Of a DNA stretch of 64,000 nt, positions 40,472 through 48,973 are shown piece by piece. Within the stretch, counting starts at the first letter, position 1, and every line of letters starts with the position of its first letter. The notes under the pieces were generated by a model. The model did no database searches and was not told where the DNA came from. It saw only the letters and a program-made list of their open reading frames with translations. Made by a program: the position numbers and the translations under genes. The DNA is from Psychrobacter immobilis (GTDB taxonomy: Bacteria > Pseudomonadota > Gammaproteobacteria > Pseudomonadales > Moraxellaceae): assembly GCF_904846065.1 (NCBI RefSeq), contig NZ_CAJGZV010000001.1:1116001-1180000 (forward strand), given 5' to 3'.

Positions 40472-41143
40472 ATGAGTGACTATTTAGATGCGGTCATCGT
40501 TGAGCATAATCCAACGCAAAAAAAGATAGATAGAGCCGTTATTTGGCTACATGGTTTGGGCGCGAGTGGTCATGATTTTGAGCCAGTGGTACCACAGCTA
40601 GGTTTAGCGGATAATATGGCAGTGCGTTTTATTTTCCCGCATGCACCAAAGCGCCCAGTGACGGTGAATGGTGGTATGGTAATGCCAGCATGGTACGACA
40701 TCTTAGAGATGAGCCTAGAGCGTAAAGTCGATGTCGCTCAGATTGAAGAGTCTGCGCAGCAAATCCGTGATTTGATCAGCCGTGAGATAGAGGGTGGCGT
40801 TAAGCCTGAACACATTGTGATCGCAGGATTTTCGCAAGGTGGGGCAGTGGCATATCATGTGGCACTTGGCTACCCGCAGCGTTTAGCTGGCTTGATGACA
40901 CTCTCTACTTATCTAGCGACTAATGATAATATTAGCTATAGCGCTGCTAATAAAGATATGCCAATATTGATTGAGCATGGTACGCATGATCCAGTTGTTC
41001 CTGTAATTTTGGGCGAGCAGGCGCAGCAGTTATTATCCGCTAAAGGCTATAATGTTGCTTATCATACTTATCCGATGGCACATCAAGTTTGCATGCCGCA
41101 GATTCAAAATATTGGTAAGTGGTTCAATAAAGTACTGGCTTAG
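40472..41143 (+). CDS. alpha/beta-hydrolase carboxylesterase (phospholipase/carboxylesterase family)
   Basis: 223-residue cytoplasmic hydrolase close to the bacterial carboxylesterase/acyl-protein thioesterase group. HGLGASGHDFEPVVP forms the oxyanion region and the nucleophile is S121 in GFSQGG. The acid is the Asp in HGTHDPVVP and the His is in PMAHQVC. Substrate unknown, probably short-chain esters. It stands alone, directly upstream of ssrA, with AAAGGAA as ribosome-binding site. Confidence 0.88.
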   Translation: MSDYLDAVIVEHNPTQKKIDRAVIWLHGLGASGHDFEPVVPQLGLADNMAVRFIFPHAPKRPVTVNGGMVMPAWYDILEMSLERKVDVAQIEESAQQIRDLISREIEGGVKPEHIVIAGFSQGGAVAYHVALGYPQRLAGLMTLSTYLATNDNISYSAANKDMPILIEHGTHDPVVPVILGEQAQQLLSAKGYNVAYHTYPMAHQVCMPQIQNIGKWFNKVLA

Positions 41144-41190
41144 AGCGCGCAGCTGTAACGTAACGTAATGTAATATAGATATTATATATG

Positions 41191-41220
41191 TTGAAAGTCG
41201 ACCTATAAGTCCTATATAAT
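41191..41220 (+). promoter_or_regulatory. ssrA promoter
   Basis: -35 TTGAAA (41191-41196), 18-base spacer, perfect -10 TATAAT (41215-41220), 14 bases before the mature tmRNA 5' end. Confidence 0.75.
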
Positions 41221-41233
41221 TGATGACCTTATT

Positions 41234-41611
41234 GGGGATGTTCTGGCTTCGACGCTGGTAATGAAACTCAATGATGCATGTCGAGAGTATATGTCCTCTC
41301 GTTAATCAAACATATATTGTTATAGTCGCAAACGACGAAAATTACGCTCTAGCAGCTTAAACCCTGTTTACATGGTTTAAACCTGTTTACTTAGTTGCTG
41401 ATCACCTACAGTTGGTCAACTAAGTTGAAGCGTCCGCATGTAGGCTCGCCACAAGTGATTGTCTCAATCGCTTGGGTTCAAAAGTAGAGAATCGTCCAAT
41501 CCATCCTGACTGTCGGATCGGTGCGGATTAAATCTAAAGACAGAAACTAAACATGTAGATTCATGAGCGTAATGCTGGCGGACGCGGGTTCAACTCCCGC
41601 CATCTCCACCA
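41234..41611 (+). ncRNA. ssrA: tmRNA (ssrA)
   Basis: Transfer-messenger RNA that rescues stalled ribosomes with SmpB. The 5' end GGGGATGTTCTGGCTTCGAC and 3' end GGTTCAACTCCCGCCATC plus encoded CCA are diagnostic of the tRNA-like domain. The tag frame at 41328-41360 reads ANDENYALAA then stop. Length is 378 nt. Its 3' end serves as attachment site of the island that follows, and the gene stays intact because the island restores the terminal sequence. Confidence 0.97.
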
Positions 41612-41613
41612 AA
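41597..41613 (+). repeat. attL: island attachment site in the ssrA 3' end
   Basis: ccgccatctccaccaaa, the last bases of ssrA plus two, is repeated exactly at 50605-50621. The integrase gene lies just inside. This is the usual arrangement of an ssrA-targeting integrative element. Confidence 0.88.
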
Positions 41614-41621
41614 CAACGATA

Positions 41622-41660
41622 TAGGGCTGACCGTCATAGACTGTTAGCCCTTTATTTTGG
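41622..41660 (+). terminator. possible island-borne ssrA terminator
   Basis: Hairpin with arms AGGGCT (41623-41628) and AGCCCT (41646-41651) and a short T-rich stretch after ssrA. It would replace the native terminator that was displaced to the other end of the island. Confidence 0.45.
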
Positions 41661-41774
41661 GCGTTTTTCAAGGATTGAGTGTTATATAGGGGTATGGCGA
41701 ACCATATAGAATGTTGGTATTATTGTTGGTATTAGAGTTTATACACGCGCTCAATACCAACAAAGGATAGTCCA

Positions 41775-43016
41775 ATGCCCTTAACTCATACCGTTATCAA
41801 TAAGCTACAGCCCAGTAGCACCTCGATTGATACAAAGCGACCTGACAAACATAGCGATGGTAACGGGCTGCAATTATGGGTGCGTTACACGGGCGTTAAG
41901 TCATGGATCAGCGCCTACAGATGGCAAGGCAAACAGCAAACCCTCACTATTGGCACTTATCCAGTAATGAGCCTACAAAATGCACGCCAGCGCAATATTG
42001 AGATCAAACGCTTAATAGCTGATGGTGTGAACCCCAAAGACCATAGGAGAGAGCAGCAAGCCAGCCAAGATGGTTTAAATGTTTTCGATAACATAGCCCA
42101 GTCATGGTATAGCGAGCGTAAAACCTACCTAGCAGAAAGCACCTTTTCCCGTAACTATTCCGCTTATATGCGCGATGTTAAGCCCTCTATTGGTCAAAAG
42201 AACATAAACGACATTACCGCACCTGACATATTGGCTATTGGTAAAGCAGTAGAGAGTCGCGGCGCTAATGAAATGGCAAGGCGTACCATTAGAGAAGTAG
42301 GGCAGATATTCAAACACGCCATACGCAATGGACTAGCCACACACAACCCAGCCACCGACCTAGCCGAAGCGATCAAGCCACACAAAACCGTCAATCATAG
42401 CCGTATCACTAGCCAGCAATTACCCAAGTTATTAAAAGACATTGATGCTTATCAAGGTGATGTATTGGTGAAACTAGGCTTATGGTTTTTATGCTATACG
42501 TTTGTACGCACTAATGAGATTAGATTTATGGAATGGCAGGACATAGATTTTAATCGCGGCTTATGGACTGTCCCAGCTGAAAAGATGAAAGCTAGGCGTT
42601 TGCATATCGTGCCACTAGCACCGCAAGCAGTAGCGATATTAAAGCAGATCAAAGAGCTAGGCTTTTCGGATCAGTATGTTTTCTTTAATACCTCAACCCG
42701 TAAGCCGTACAGTCAAAGCGCATTTATTAATGCCCTATGGAATATGGGTTATAAAGGCAAGATGACAGGGCACGGGTTTAGAGGGCTTGCCAGTACCACA
42801 CTGCATGAAAAAGAGTTTATGCACGAAGCTATAGAGCTACAGCTGGCACATGATAGAGAAAACAAGATCAGTGCAGCTTATAACGGGGCGCAGCACTTAC
42901 CATATAGAATAGACATGATGCACCAATGGGCAAACTTCATTGATGATGCTTATGCTGGCAAATTGGATAACGTCATACATACCAACTTTAGACAACAAAA
43001 ACAAAAGCATGGCTAA
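41775..43016 (+). CDS. int: tyrosine recombinase (P4-type integrase)
   Basis: Site-specific integrase of 413 residues. An N-terminal DUF4102 arm-binding domain (SDGNGLQLWVRYTG, LTIGTYPVMSLQNAR), a core-binding domain (about 100-200) and a C-terminal catalytic domain. Catalytic residues by motif are R245 (VRTNE), H333 and R336 (HGFR), H359 (LAHD) and the nucleophile Y369 (AAYN), so it looks intact. It adjoins ssrA, its presumed target. A decayed relative is present near 51796-51934. Confidence 0.94.
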   Translation: MPLTHTVINKLQPSSTSIDTKRPDKHSDGNGLQLWVRYTGVKSWISAYRWQGKQQTLTIGTYPVMSLQNARQRNIEIKRLIADGVNPKDHRREQQASQDGLNVFDNIAQSWYSERKTYLAESTFSRNYSAYMRDVKPSIGQKNINDITAPDILAIGKAVESRGANEMARRTIREVGQIFKHAIRNGLATHNPATDLAEAIKPHKTVNHSRITSQQLPKLLKDIDAYQGDVLVKLGLWFLCYTFVRTNEIRFMEWQDIDFNRGLWTVPAEKMKARRLHIVPLAPQAVAILKQIKELGFSDQYVFFNTSTRKPYSQSAFINALWNMGYKGKMTGHGFRGLASTTLHEKEFMHEAIELQLAHDRENKISAAYNGAQHLPYRIDMMHQWANFIDDAYAGKLDNVIHTNFRQQKQKHG

Positions 43017-43134
43017 CATCATGCTGTAACGACTATGCAAGGCTAGGACTAATTACCCGAACGACAGCTATTCACACCCTTATGCTGTCACTGCCTTGCA
43101 CCTACTTTGATTTAAGGGTGTAGGGGTGTGTGTT

Positions 43135-43971
43135 ATGGACTTATTAGATGCAGAATTTAGCAAAGTAATACAATACGCTGAAAAAAACACTCATAATATT
43201 TTGAGTGTAGATGAAAGATTAGATTTCTATTTAAGAGCACTTGAGGTTAGTACTAAAATTAATATTATGGGAATATCCCAAATATCTACAGGCTATCCAA
43301 ATGAAATAGCCACCTTATTAGCAAAAGCGTTACAGGTAGAAGCAGCGATATTTTATACTTGTATAGCGCATGATTACGGGTTCACATACTCTCAACCACG
43401 ATTGTTAGGTTTTAGTGAAGCAAGATTGTTTGTCACAAGGTTTTTTATAGAGAACTACAAAACAATGGATAGGGTTTCACTAGGTGAACAGCTATATTTT
43501 ATCAATCAAGATAAGGGTTTTTTAGCAGTTTTAGCCGAAAATAAAAACACTAACTTTCACCCTGTTATTATATTCAAAGCCTTATACACCTCGATATTAG
43601 CCCAGCTTTATACCTTAGCTGAAAGGGAAGATGATGCTCTTAGTAGCTTGATGAATGCTTCATATTTTTATGGTGCAGAAATACAATTTAGTGCGCCAGT
43701 GACAGAACAGCAAGCACAGAGCTTGATTGAAATTGATATTAGTAAACGAGTACAAAAAGCCAATGAAGCAAGGTGGCAAGGTCATGTAGAGCAGCAAAGG
43801 CGAAAATATTTAGAGTTGGATAAACAGCGCCAAAGTGATTTAGGTAAAAAACTAACTATTAAGTCTGTAGCAACATGGATATATGAGCATCATAATCAGA
43901 ACAATTTAGAGTATGAAACTATTAGAGATCACCTTAGCAAAGCACGTAAAGGAGAGTTTACTAACAATTAA
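43135..43971 (+). CDS. island protein of unknown function (278 residues)
   Basis: No family recognised. Soluble, largely helical by composition, starting MDLLDAEFSKVIQYAEKN, with a charged C-terminal third (VQKANEARWQGHVEQQRRK, then LTIKSVATWIYEHH). That last part resembles the helical tail of some island-borne regulators. The start at 43135 follows AGGGG by eight bases; a GTG at 43126 is an alternative. AT-richer than the neighbouring cassette and separated from it, so it may be an independently acquired cargo gene. Confidence 0.6.
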   Translation: MDLLDAEFSKVIQYAEKNTHNILSVDERLDFYLRALEVSTKINIMGISQISTGYPNEIATLLAKALQVEAAIFYTCIAHDYGFTYSQPRLLGFSEARLFVTRFFIENYKTMDRVSLGEQLYFINQDKGFLAVLAENKNTNFHPVIIFKALYTSILAQLYTLAEREDDALSSLMNASYFYGAEIQFSAPVTEQQAQSLIEIDISKRVQKANEARWQGHVEQQRRKYLELDKQRQSDLGKKLTIKSVATWIYEHHNQNNLEYETIRDHLSKARKGEFTNN

Positions 43972-44117
43972 AATGTAGTTTGCATTGCATACACTACTAT
44001 TTGCATCGCAGCCATTACCGTTTACGCTGTATAGATATTCCCTGTCAATTACCCAGCCCGTAAAGTAGCAACCACTGGACGTTACATACCGTAGCGTCAT
44101 TTAGTGGAGCTACACAC

Positions 44118-44414
44118 ATGGACAAGCAACAAGCCACCCAAAACACGCCAGTTATTCCCTTTACTGGTGACACCTCAAACGACACCGAACCAACCACCGC
44201 AAATAGTCCAGCTATGCAACTGCCTACTACAGGCATGGGCAGAGCAAAGGATATTTTGCCGTTTCTACCTTTTAGCAAGACCACTTTGTTTGAATGGAGT
44301 AAGGACGGGAGGTTTCCAGCTGGCAGAAAGCTATCACCTACTATGACAGCGTGGAGCTATGCAGACATTCACGAATGGCTTAATTCTCACACCTCAACCA
44401 CTAGCGAGGTGTAA
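44118..44414 (+). CDS. AlpA-like regulator (MerR-type helix-turn-helix)
   Basis: 98 residues with a Thr/Pro-rich N-terminus and a C-terminal HTH typical of AlpA/phage regulatory proteins (GRAKDILPFLPFSKTTLFEW, FPAGRKLSP, WSYADIHEWLNSH). AlpA proteins activate excision or early genes of P4-like elements. First gene of the tight cassette; GGAG lies eight bases upstream of the ATG. Confidence 0.82.
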   Translation: MDKQQATQNTPVIPFTGDTSNDTEPTTANSPAMQLPTTGMGRAKDILPFLPFSKTTLFEWSKDGRFPAGRKLSPTMTAWSYADIHEWLNSHTSTTSEV

Positions 44415-44417
44415 CCC

Positions 44418-44672
44418 ATGAATACACGGCAACCAAAAAAGAGCTATAAGCAGATTATCCATAATCACCTACTGGCAGGTAATAGCCTATCCACTTATGA
44501 AGCCTTTGATCTATGGCAAATCACATGCTTTTTACAGCGGATCAGTGAGCTAAGAGCGCAAGGCGTAGTAATTCAAGATAAGACCGTAAAACGCAACGGT
44601 AAGACGTTTAAACAATATTGGATAGACACGCCAGCCGATGGCAACCATGACGCTACAGGGGTGCAATTATGA
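44418..44672 (+). CDS. small winged-helix-like island protein
   Basis: 84-residue basic protein. The central part (STYEAFDLWQITCFLQRISELRAQ in two segments, then GVVIQDKTVKRNGKTFKQYW) has the helix-helix-wing pattern of a winged helix. Such genes are frequent beside primase-type genes in integrated elements. GAGGTG ribosome-binding site; stop overlaps the next start (ATGA). Confidence 0.65.
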   Translation: MNTRQPKKSYKQIIHNHLLAGNSLSTYEAFDLWQITCFLQRISELRAQGVVIQDKTVKRNGKTFKQYWIDTPADGNHDATGVQL

Positions 44673-44929
44673 GCCAATCAAACGACAGGCTATTACAGAT
44701 AGCGGACATGCTCGAGCATATCAACGAGCAGCTAGTCTTATTAGCGATTGACACCGAACATTACGCAATGGCATTGCAAGCCGTGCAGACAGACGACCCA
44801 ATATCTAAAGGCGTTATTCAAGCCGTCATTGCTGCATTGTTTAGGGACTCATTGTTTGCCACTGATGCAAGCGAACAGATGGACAGCGTTCTATCAATGC
44901 CTGAAATGGAGGTAACGCGCTATGAGTGA
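44669..44929 (+). CDS. small island protein of unknown function (86 residues)
   Basis: Acidic, helical, starting MSQSNDRLLQIADMLEHINE. No family recognised. It overlaps its upstream neighbour by four and its downstream neighbour by eight bases, indicating translational coupling in the island operon. Confidence 0.6.
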   Translation: MSQSNDRLLQIADMLEHINEQLVLLAIDTEHYAMALQAVQTDDPISKGVIQAVIAALFRDSLFATDASEQMDSVLSMPEMEVTRYE

Positions 44930-45452
44930 TAAACATACCAAAACCAATCTAAAAGCCCGTGACGGGGCACACAATCGCAATGAGCCACATAAACGAGGCT
45001 TACTACTTAGCTTTATCATATTCATGGCATGGGTTGCTGGTATTGGCTTAGCACTATCATTAATCGCGTGCCAGCCAGTCGATGCAAAACAGATTGCAAC
45101 CAATACCAACAATGGTTACTATATAGACCTCTCAAAAAACGTTAGCGGACAAGCCAGCCGTTACTCATTGGCTTTTTTTGTGCCTGATAATAGCGCAGCC
45201 TCTCAAGCTGTCACTATCTATTCAAGCATAGCCCCACAAGCGCATTTAAGCGCATCAAGGGGGCAAACCATCATATCTATAGCAAGTCACTTGCTAACCG
45301 ACTATGACGGGTTGACGCTGCAAAATAAAAGAGCCGTAAGGCGAATATGCAGGGCGGTTACTAACGTTACCGAGAGTAAGACCCGTCACCCTATACTTTT
45401 ACCGTATAGCGTGGCATTAACTCAAAAAACGTTAGGAGGCTATCATGCCTAA
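44922..45452 (+). CDS. island membrane-anchored or exported protein (176 residues)
   Basis: Charged N-terminus (about 25 residues), one hydrophobic segment (LLLSFIIFMAWVAGIGLALS, about 27-47) ending at a cysteine (IAC) and a soluble remainder. It may be a single-span or lipid-anchored protein facing the periplasm. No family recognised. Strong GGAGGT ribosome-binding site; overlaps genes on both sides. Confidence 0.6.
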   Translation: MSDKHTKTNLKARDGAHNRNEPHKRGLLLSFIIFMAWVAGIGLALSLIACQPVDAKQIATNTNNGYYIDLSKNVSGQASRYSLAFFVPDNSAASQAVTIYSSIAPQAHLSASRGQTIISIASHLLTDYDGLTLQNKRAVRRICRAVTNVTESKTRHPILLPYSVALTQKTLGGYHA

Positions 45453-46026
45453 ATCAATCCGTACGACCTCAAACACTCAAACCACTACCAACAGCACACT
45501 AGCCACATTCAAGGCAGGTGACAGCGTGCTATGCCCATCTGTAGGCAATAGCATTTATCAGCTATTCAATGATAAAGAATATAATTGTTTAGGCTTTACC
45601 ACCAACGGTAAAACATACCATTACCGCAATGACGGCAAGGTAAGCCGCGATGATGCCGCCCCGTCATTATTCCATGACATGCCAGCAAACCGCCAAGCCA
45701 TTAACGCCCTGTATGGCAGCAAACACCAAATCAAGATAATAGATTGCACCGCCGCCGATGATGACGAAGTGATCTTAATGCCGTCTATCATGCTATCCGA
45801 TATTGCATGTGATATTAATGCCGCCGCTACTACCTTGCATGACATGGGGCAGTTATTCCATCTTATCGCTACCCGTCAAATAGAACCCCATGCAGCCATA
45901 GCATTAGCGCGTCTGTCACAAGATGCCGCCGATACTTGGATTAATCTGCTTTATAGCCAACTGGACACTATCAACGAACCCTTAGCCCAAACTGGCTTTG
46001 GTAAGGTAGATGCTTGTGCCTACTAA
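45445..46026 (+). CDS. island protein of unknown function (193 residues)
   Basis: Soluble protein. The N-terminal half has a beta-rich pattern (GDSVLCPSVGNSIYQLF, CLGFTTNGKTYHYRNDGKV) reminiscent of small phage-borne KOW/SH3-like modules, and the C-terminal half is helical. No catalytic motif seen. GGAGG ribosome-binding site; overlaps the upstream gene by eight bases. Confidence 0.6.
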   Translation: MPKSIRTTSNTQTTTNSTLATFKAGDSVLCPSVGNSIYQLFNDKEYNCLGFTTNGKTYHYRNDGKVSRDDAAPSLFHDMPANRQAINALYGSKHQIKIIDCTAADDDEVILMPSIMLSDIACDINAAATTLHDMGQLFHLIATRQIEPHAAIALARLSQDAADTWINLLYSQLDTINEPLAQTGFGKVDACAY

Positions 46027-46141
46027 TAAGAGCTATCCGCAACCAAAGCAAAGCCGTAAGCACGCCAAGCGCAAAAGCTACTACAAAAAGTATAGAGAGC
46101 AGCGCAAGCCGAACCAGTCGCAAGTAAGGGGGACTAGATGA
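46016..46141 (+). CDS. very basic 41-residue peptide, GTG start
   Basis: A frame starting GTG at 46016 (eleven bases inside the preceding gene, different frame) codes 41 residues, beginning VPTNKSYPQPKQSRKHAKRK. About a third are Lys/Arg, with no acidic residue except one Glu. Its TGA overlaps the next ATG as ATGA (46138-46141), and AAGG lies about ten bases upstream of the GTG. The coupling matches the other island genes. It could be a nucleic-acid-binding accessory of the DUF3987 protein; expression is unproven. Confidence 0.5.
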   Translation: MPTNKSYPQPKQSRKHAKRKSYYKKYREQRKPNQSQVRGTR

Positions 46142-48261
46142 CCACCACACAAACAGCCACCCATGAAAAAGCCCGTGCATTTAGCACAGGCTTTTTAGAG
46201 TTATTGAATAGTTTTGATGCAGCCACACGGCAAGGGCTAGCAGATGACAATACCCTACTAATTTTATATGACCTATGTGAGCAGTTAGGCATACAGCGCA
46301 AGCTATTGAGCATTGATAGTGATATTACCATAATGACAGGCAGTGATAAAAGCGATATAGCGCCCACCGCTGGCACGATAGGGCTAGTAAAGAGCAATAA
46401 CCAAGATGAACCCGTAACCCTTGCCAGCATAACCCCTAATGGCAGTCAAAAGCCGTTAATCATTGATCGTATGCAGCCGTCTGCCTTAATCATAGGCAGC
46501 CTAGACAGTGGTAATGAGCTAATAGCGATTGATGACACGCTTGAAAACGCTGTAATGCTTGCTCAATGCTTAATAAATGACAATGTTACGGTACTGGTAA
46601 GCCTTGATAGTCTGCTATTCAATGGCATGGTAAAGCACTTTGCCGAAGCCTACCCCGTAACTATCTTTACCACCATAGACAAAAAAGACAAAGTTTGTAA
46701 GCCGCTGGCAGGTGCAAACGTCAAGGCGGTTATTACTGTTTTTGATGTACTGCTACAGTTAGACAACCATTCTACCTATGCCGATATTCTAGCCGATGAC
46801 GATACAAGCATCATTGACCTACAAGCTGAAATATGGGGAGAACCTGAACCATTAGCCAACAACCCAAATCAGCCCACGCCATACCCTATAGATGCGTTTA
46901 CAGGCTTGTTAAAACATGTTGTTAAGGCAGTGGCACACTACACGCAAGCACCGACTGCAATCGCAGGTCAATGTGTTTTAGGGGCACTGGCACACATGGG
47001 GCAACGCTTCATAGATGCGCCGATGGGAAACGGGCACATGCCAGCGAGCCTAATATTAATCACAGAGGGGGAAAGCGGTAGCGGCAAGTCACAAGCAATG
47101 GGCTTAACTCACTTCAAAATACGTGAGTATGAAAAGCAGCTATATGCTGATTATCTTATTGAGCTGTCATCATGGGAGAATGACAGGGTAAGCCTAAAGG
47201 GTAAGGAGTTAGCCGACTTCTTAGAAGCCAGTCCAAAGCCCCAAAATCCTAAGACCATGTTTAAAGAAGCGACCATTGAGCCGATACTCGATAAGTTTAT
47301 TGATGGCAGCATTGGTAACGCATCATGGACAACAGACGAAGCCGCCCAATTCTTTAACGGGCATACCATGAAAGGTGATACCGCTGGCAATGCCCTATCA
47401 TCATTAACAACGCTATACAGTGATGGTGAAGTGTCCCGTTTACGCTCGCAAAAGTCTGCCTATGCCACACCCCATACGGACGCTTACAACGTGCGTATGA
47501 CGCTATTACTACAAGGGCAGCGCGTTATCTTAGAGCCAGCACTAGCCGACCCCGTGATGAATGGGCAAGGGTTTTTAGCAAGGGCATTGATTGCTTGCCC
47601 AGAGGACTTGCGCGGTCAAAGAGTATGGAACGATGAACAGCGCAATAATGATAGCCCGTATGATAATCCGCATTTAATAGACTACTGGGTACGCTGTCAC
47701 GCCTTACTTGACCCATTACCAGCCAATCTACCCAATGACAGCACAGGCGCACCCCAGCGCATTAAGATGCAATGGGCAGACCAACAGACGAAGCAAGTCT
47801 TTAGTGATTTTAGACAAGCAATAGAGGACAGACAAGCACACGGGCAGCCATTAGAGTATCTAAAAGCGTATGCCTCACGAATGGCAGAAAACGCCAGCCG
47901 CATAGCTTCATTAATGGCATTCTTTGATGGGCGCAAGGCAATCACTACTGATGATATTAAACGGGCTTTTATGTTGGTAGAGTATTCCACAGCCGAACGC
48001 TTGCGCTACCTTGATGCAACCCCCACAGGTGAGCAGAACGACAGTGAGAAGTTAAGCAGCTGGCTAGTGGATAAAGTAAGGGGTAAAAATCCGCCAATGC
48101 TAAACCGTACCGATGCTTACAATGGCGCACCTAAGCCAATGCGGAAAAATAACAAAGTGCTGCAAAATGAATTAGATAATTTAGAAAGTATGGGGCACAT
48201 AAGACAGATGGAGGACGGTAAAAAGAAAGTGATTTATATTAACCCTAAGTTATTTATATAA
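46138..48261 (+). CDS. DUF3987 P-loop protein (primase/helicase-like)
   Basis: 707 residues, the largest island gene. Walker A GESGSGKS at 311-318, within the DUF3987 region (about 250-640: PYPIDAFTGLLKHVVKAVAH, GNASWTTDEAAQFFNGHTM). The N-terminal ~100-205 segment has an alternating beta-alpha pattern like a Toprim domain but without the catalytic acidic residues. The C-terminal ~60 residues look like a winged helix (MLNRTDAYNGAPKP, NELDNLESMGHI). DUF3987 proteins are typical of P4-like and satellite elements and are thought to act in replication initiation. The adjacent repeat arrays fit that role. Confidence 0.8.
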   Translation: MTTTQTATHEKARAFSTGFLELLNSFDAATRQGLADDNTLLILYDLCEQLGIQRKLLSIDSDITIMTGSDKSDIAPTAGTIGLVKSNNQDEPVTLASITPNGSQKPLIIDRMQPSALIIGSLDSGNELIAIDDTLENAVMLAQCLINDNVTVLVSLDSLLFNGMVKHFAEAYPVTIFTTIDKKDKVCKPLAGANVKAVITVFDVLLQLDNHSTYADILADDDTSIIDLQAEIWGEPEPLANNPNQPTPYPIDAFTGLLKHVVKAVAHYTQAPTAIAGQCVLGALAHMGQRFIDAPMGNGHMPASLILITEGESGSGKSQAMGLTHFKIREYEKQLYADYLIELSSWENDRVSLKGKELADFLEASPKPQNPKTMFKEATIEPILDKFIDGSIGNASWTTDEAAQFFNGHTMKGDTAGNALSSLTTLYSDGEVSRLRSQKSAYATPHTDAYNVRMTLLLQGQRVILEPALADPVMNGQGFLARALIACPEDLRGQRVWNDEQRNNDSPYDNPHLIDYWVRCHALLDPLPANLPNDSTGAPQRIKMQWADQQTKQVFSDFRQAIEDRQAHGQPLEYLKAYASRMAENASRIASLMAFFDGRKAITTDDIKRAFMLVEYSTAERLRYLDATPTGEQNDSEKLSSWLVDKVRGKNPPMLNRTDAYNGAPKPMRKNNKVLQNELDNLESMGHIRQMEDGKKKVIYINPKLFI

Positions 48262-48278
48262 GCGTGCGTACCTGAAAA

Positions 48279-48493
48279 CGTGCCTTTTTTGCCTAAACAG
48301 CCCTTAGCCCATACAGCTAGGGGCTTTTACTTAGTAAAGCCGTTTGCCTAACCGTGCCTTTTTTGCCTAAATCATACTAAAAACATGCCCATTTAGGCAC
48401 AATAAAGGCAATTTAGGCACGCTTAGGACGGGGACATTACTAACTTAATGCTATGCGCGGTAAGGCTTACAAGCTATTTAGGCAGTTTAGGCA
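48279..48493. repeat. repeat array with seven TTAGGCA copies
   Basis: After the DUF3987 gene, TGCCTAA occurs at 48290, 48345 and 48364, and its complement TTAGGCA at 48393, 48413, 48478 and 48487. An 18-bp unit cgtgccttttttgcctaa is repeated exactly at 48279-48296 and 48353-48370. Copies in both orientations next to a primase-like gene resemble the iteron sets of P4-type origins. Also in this gap are the stretch of stem-like gcccttagccc / agctaggggc near 48300. Confidence 0.7.
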
Positions 48494-48519
48494 CGTTTTC
48501 TTAGGTATAAAGTGAAATT

Positions 48520-48547
48520 GGCAGGCGCTTATCGTCTGCCTTTTTTT
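48520..48547 (+). terminator. terminator left of the toxin-antitoxin pair
   Basis: ggcag / ctgcc stem with loop gcgcttatcgt and a seven-T run. Near-identical in stem, loop and downstream bases to the terminator at 49287-49312. Confidence 0.75.
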
Positions 48548-48646
48548 ATGGATCAACAATAAACAACACAGCAAGCACAGTCATAGCTTGTTATATATTA
48601 TCCAAAAGTTTACAATAAATTATAAGTTTACTAATAATCTATCCCT

Positions 48647-48973
48647 ATGATTAATATTGACCAAACAGAACAGTTTGAACGTTGGTTGCATAAGCTAAAA
48701 GACCCGTTAGGCAAAGTAGGCATATTGACACGTATTAAGCGAGCGCAAGGCGGTAACTTTGGTGACCATAAGCCATTAGCCAATACGAACGGTATCTATG
48801 AGATGCGAATATTCAAAGGCAATGGTTACCGTGTCTATTATGCCCAGCAAGGCGATACCCTCTATCTATTGTTGATAGGTGGCAGTAAAGACAGCCAAAC
48901 AAACGATATTTCTAAGGCTTGCACCTTATGGCAGCAAGTTAAGGATCAAGAAAAGGAACACCCCAATGACTAA
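48647..48973 (+). CDS. RelE/ParE-family toxin (HigB-like)
   Basis: 108-residue addiction-module killer protein of the phage Gp49/HigB-like branch. FERWLHKLKDPLGKVGILTRI, GGNFGDHKPLANTNGIYEMRI and GNGYRVYYAQQGDTLYLLLIGGSK are characteristic. Expected to act as a ribosome-dependent mRNA endonuclease. Toxin precedes antitoxin, as in higBA. It overlaps the antitoxin by eight bases. Confidence 0.88.
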   Translation: MINIDQTEQFERWLHKLKDPLGKVGILTRIKRAQGGNFGDHKPLANTNGIYEMRIFKGNGYRVYYAQQGDTLYLLLIGGSKDSQTNDISKACTLWQQVKDQEKEHPND

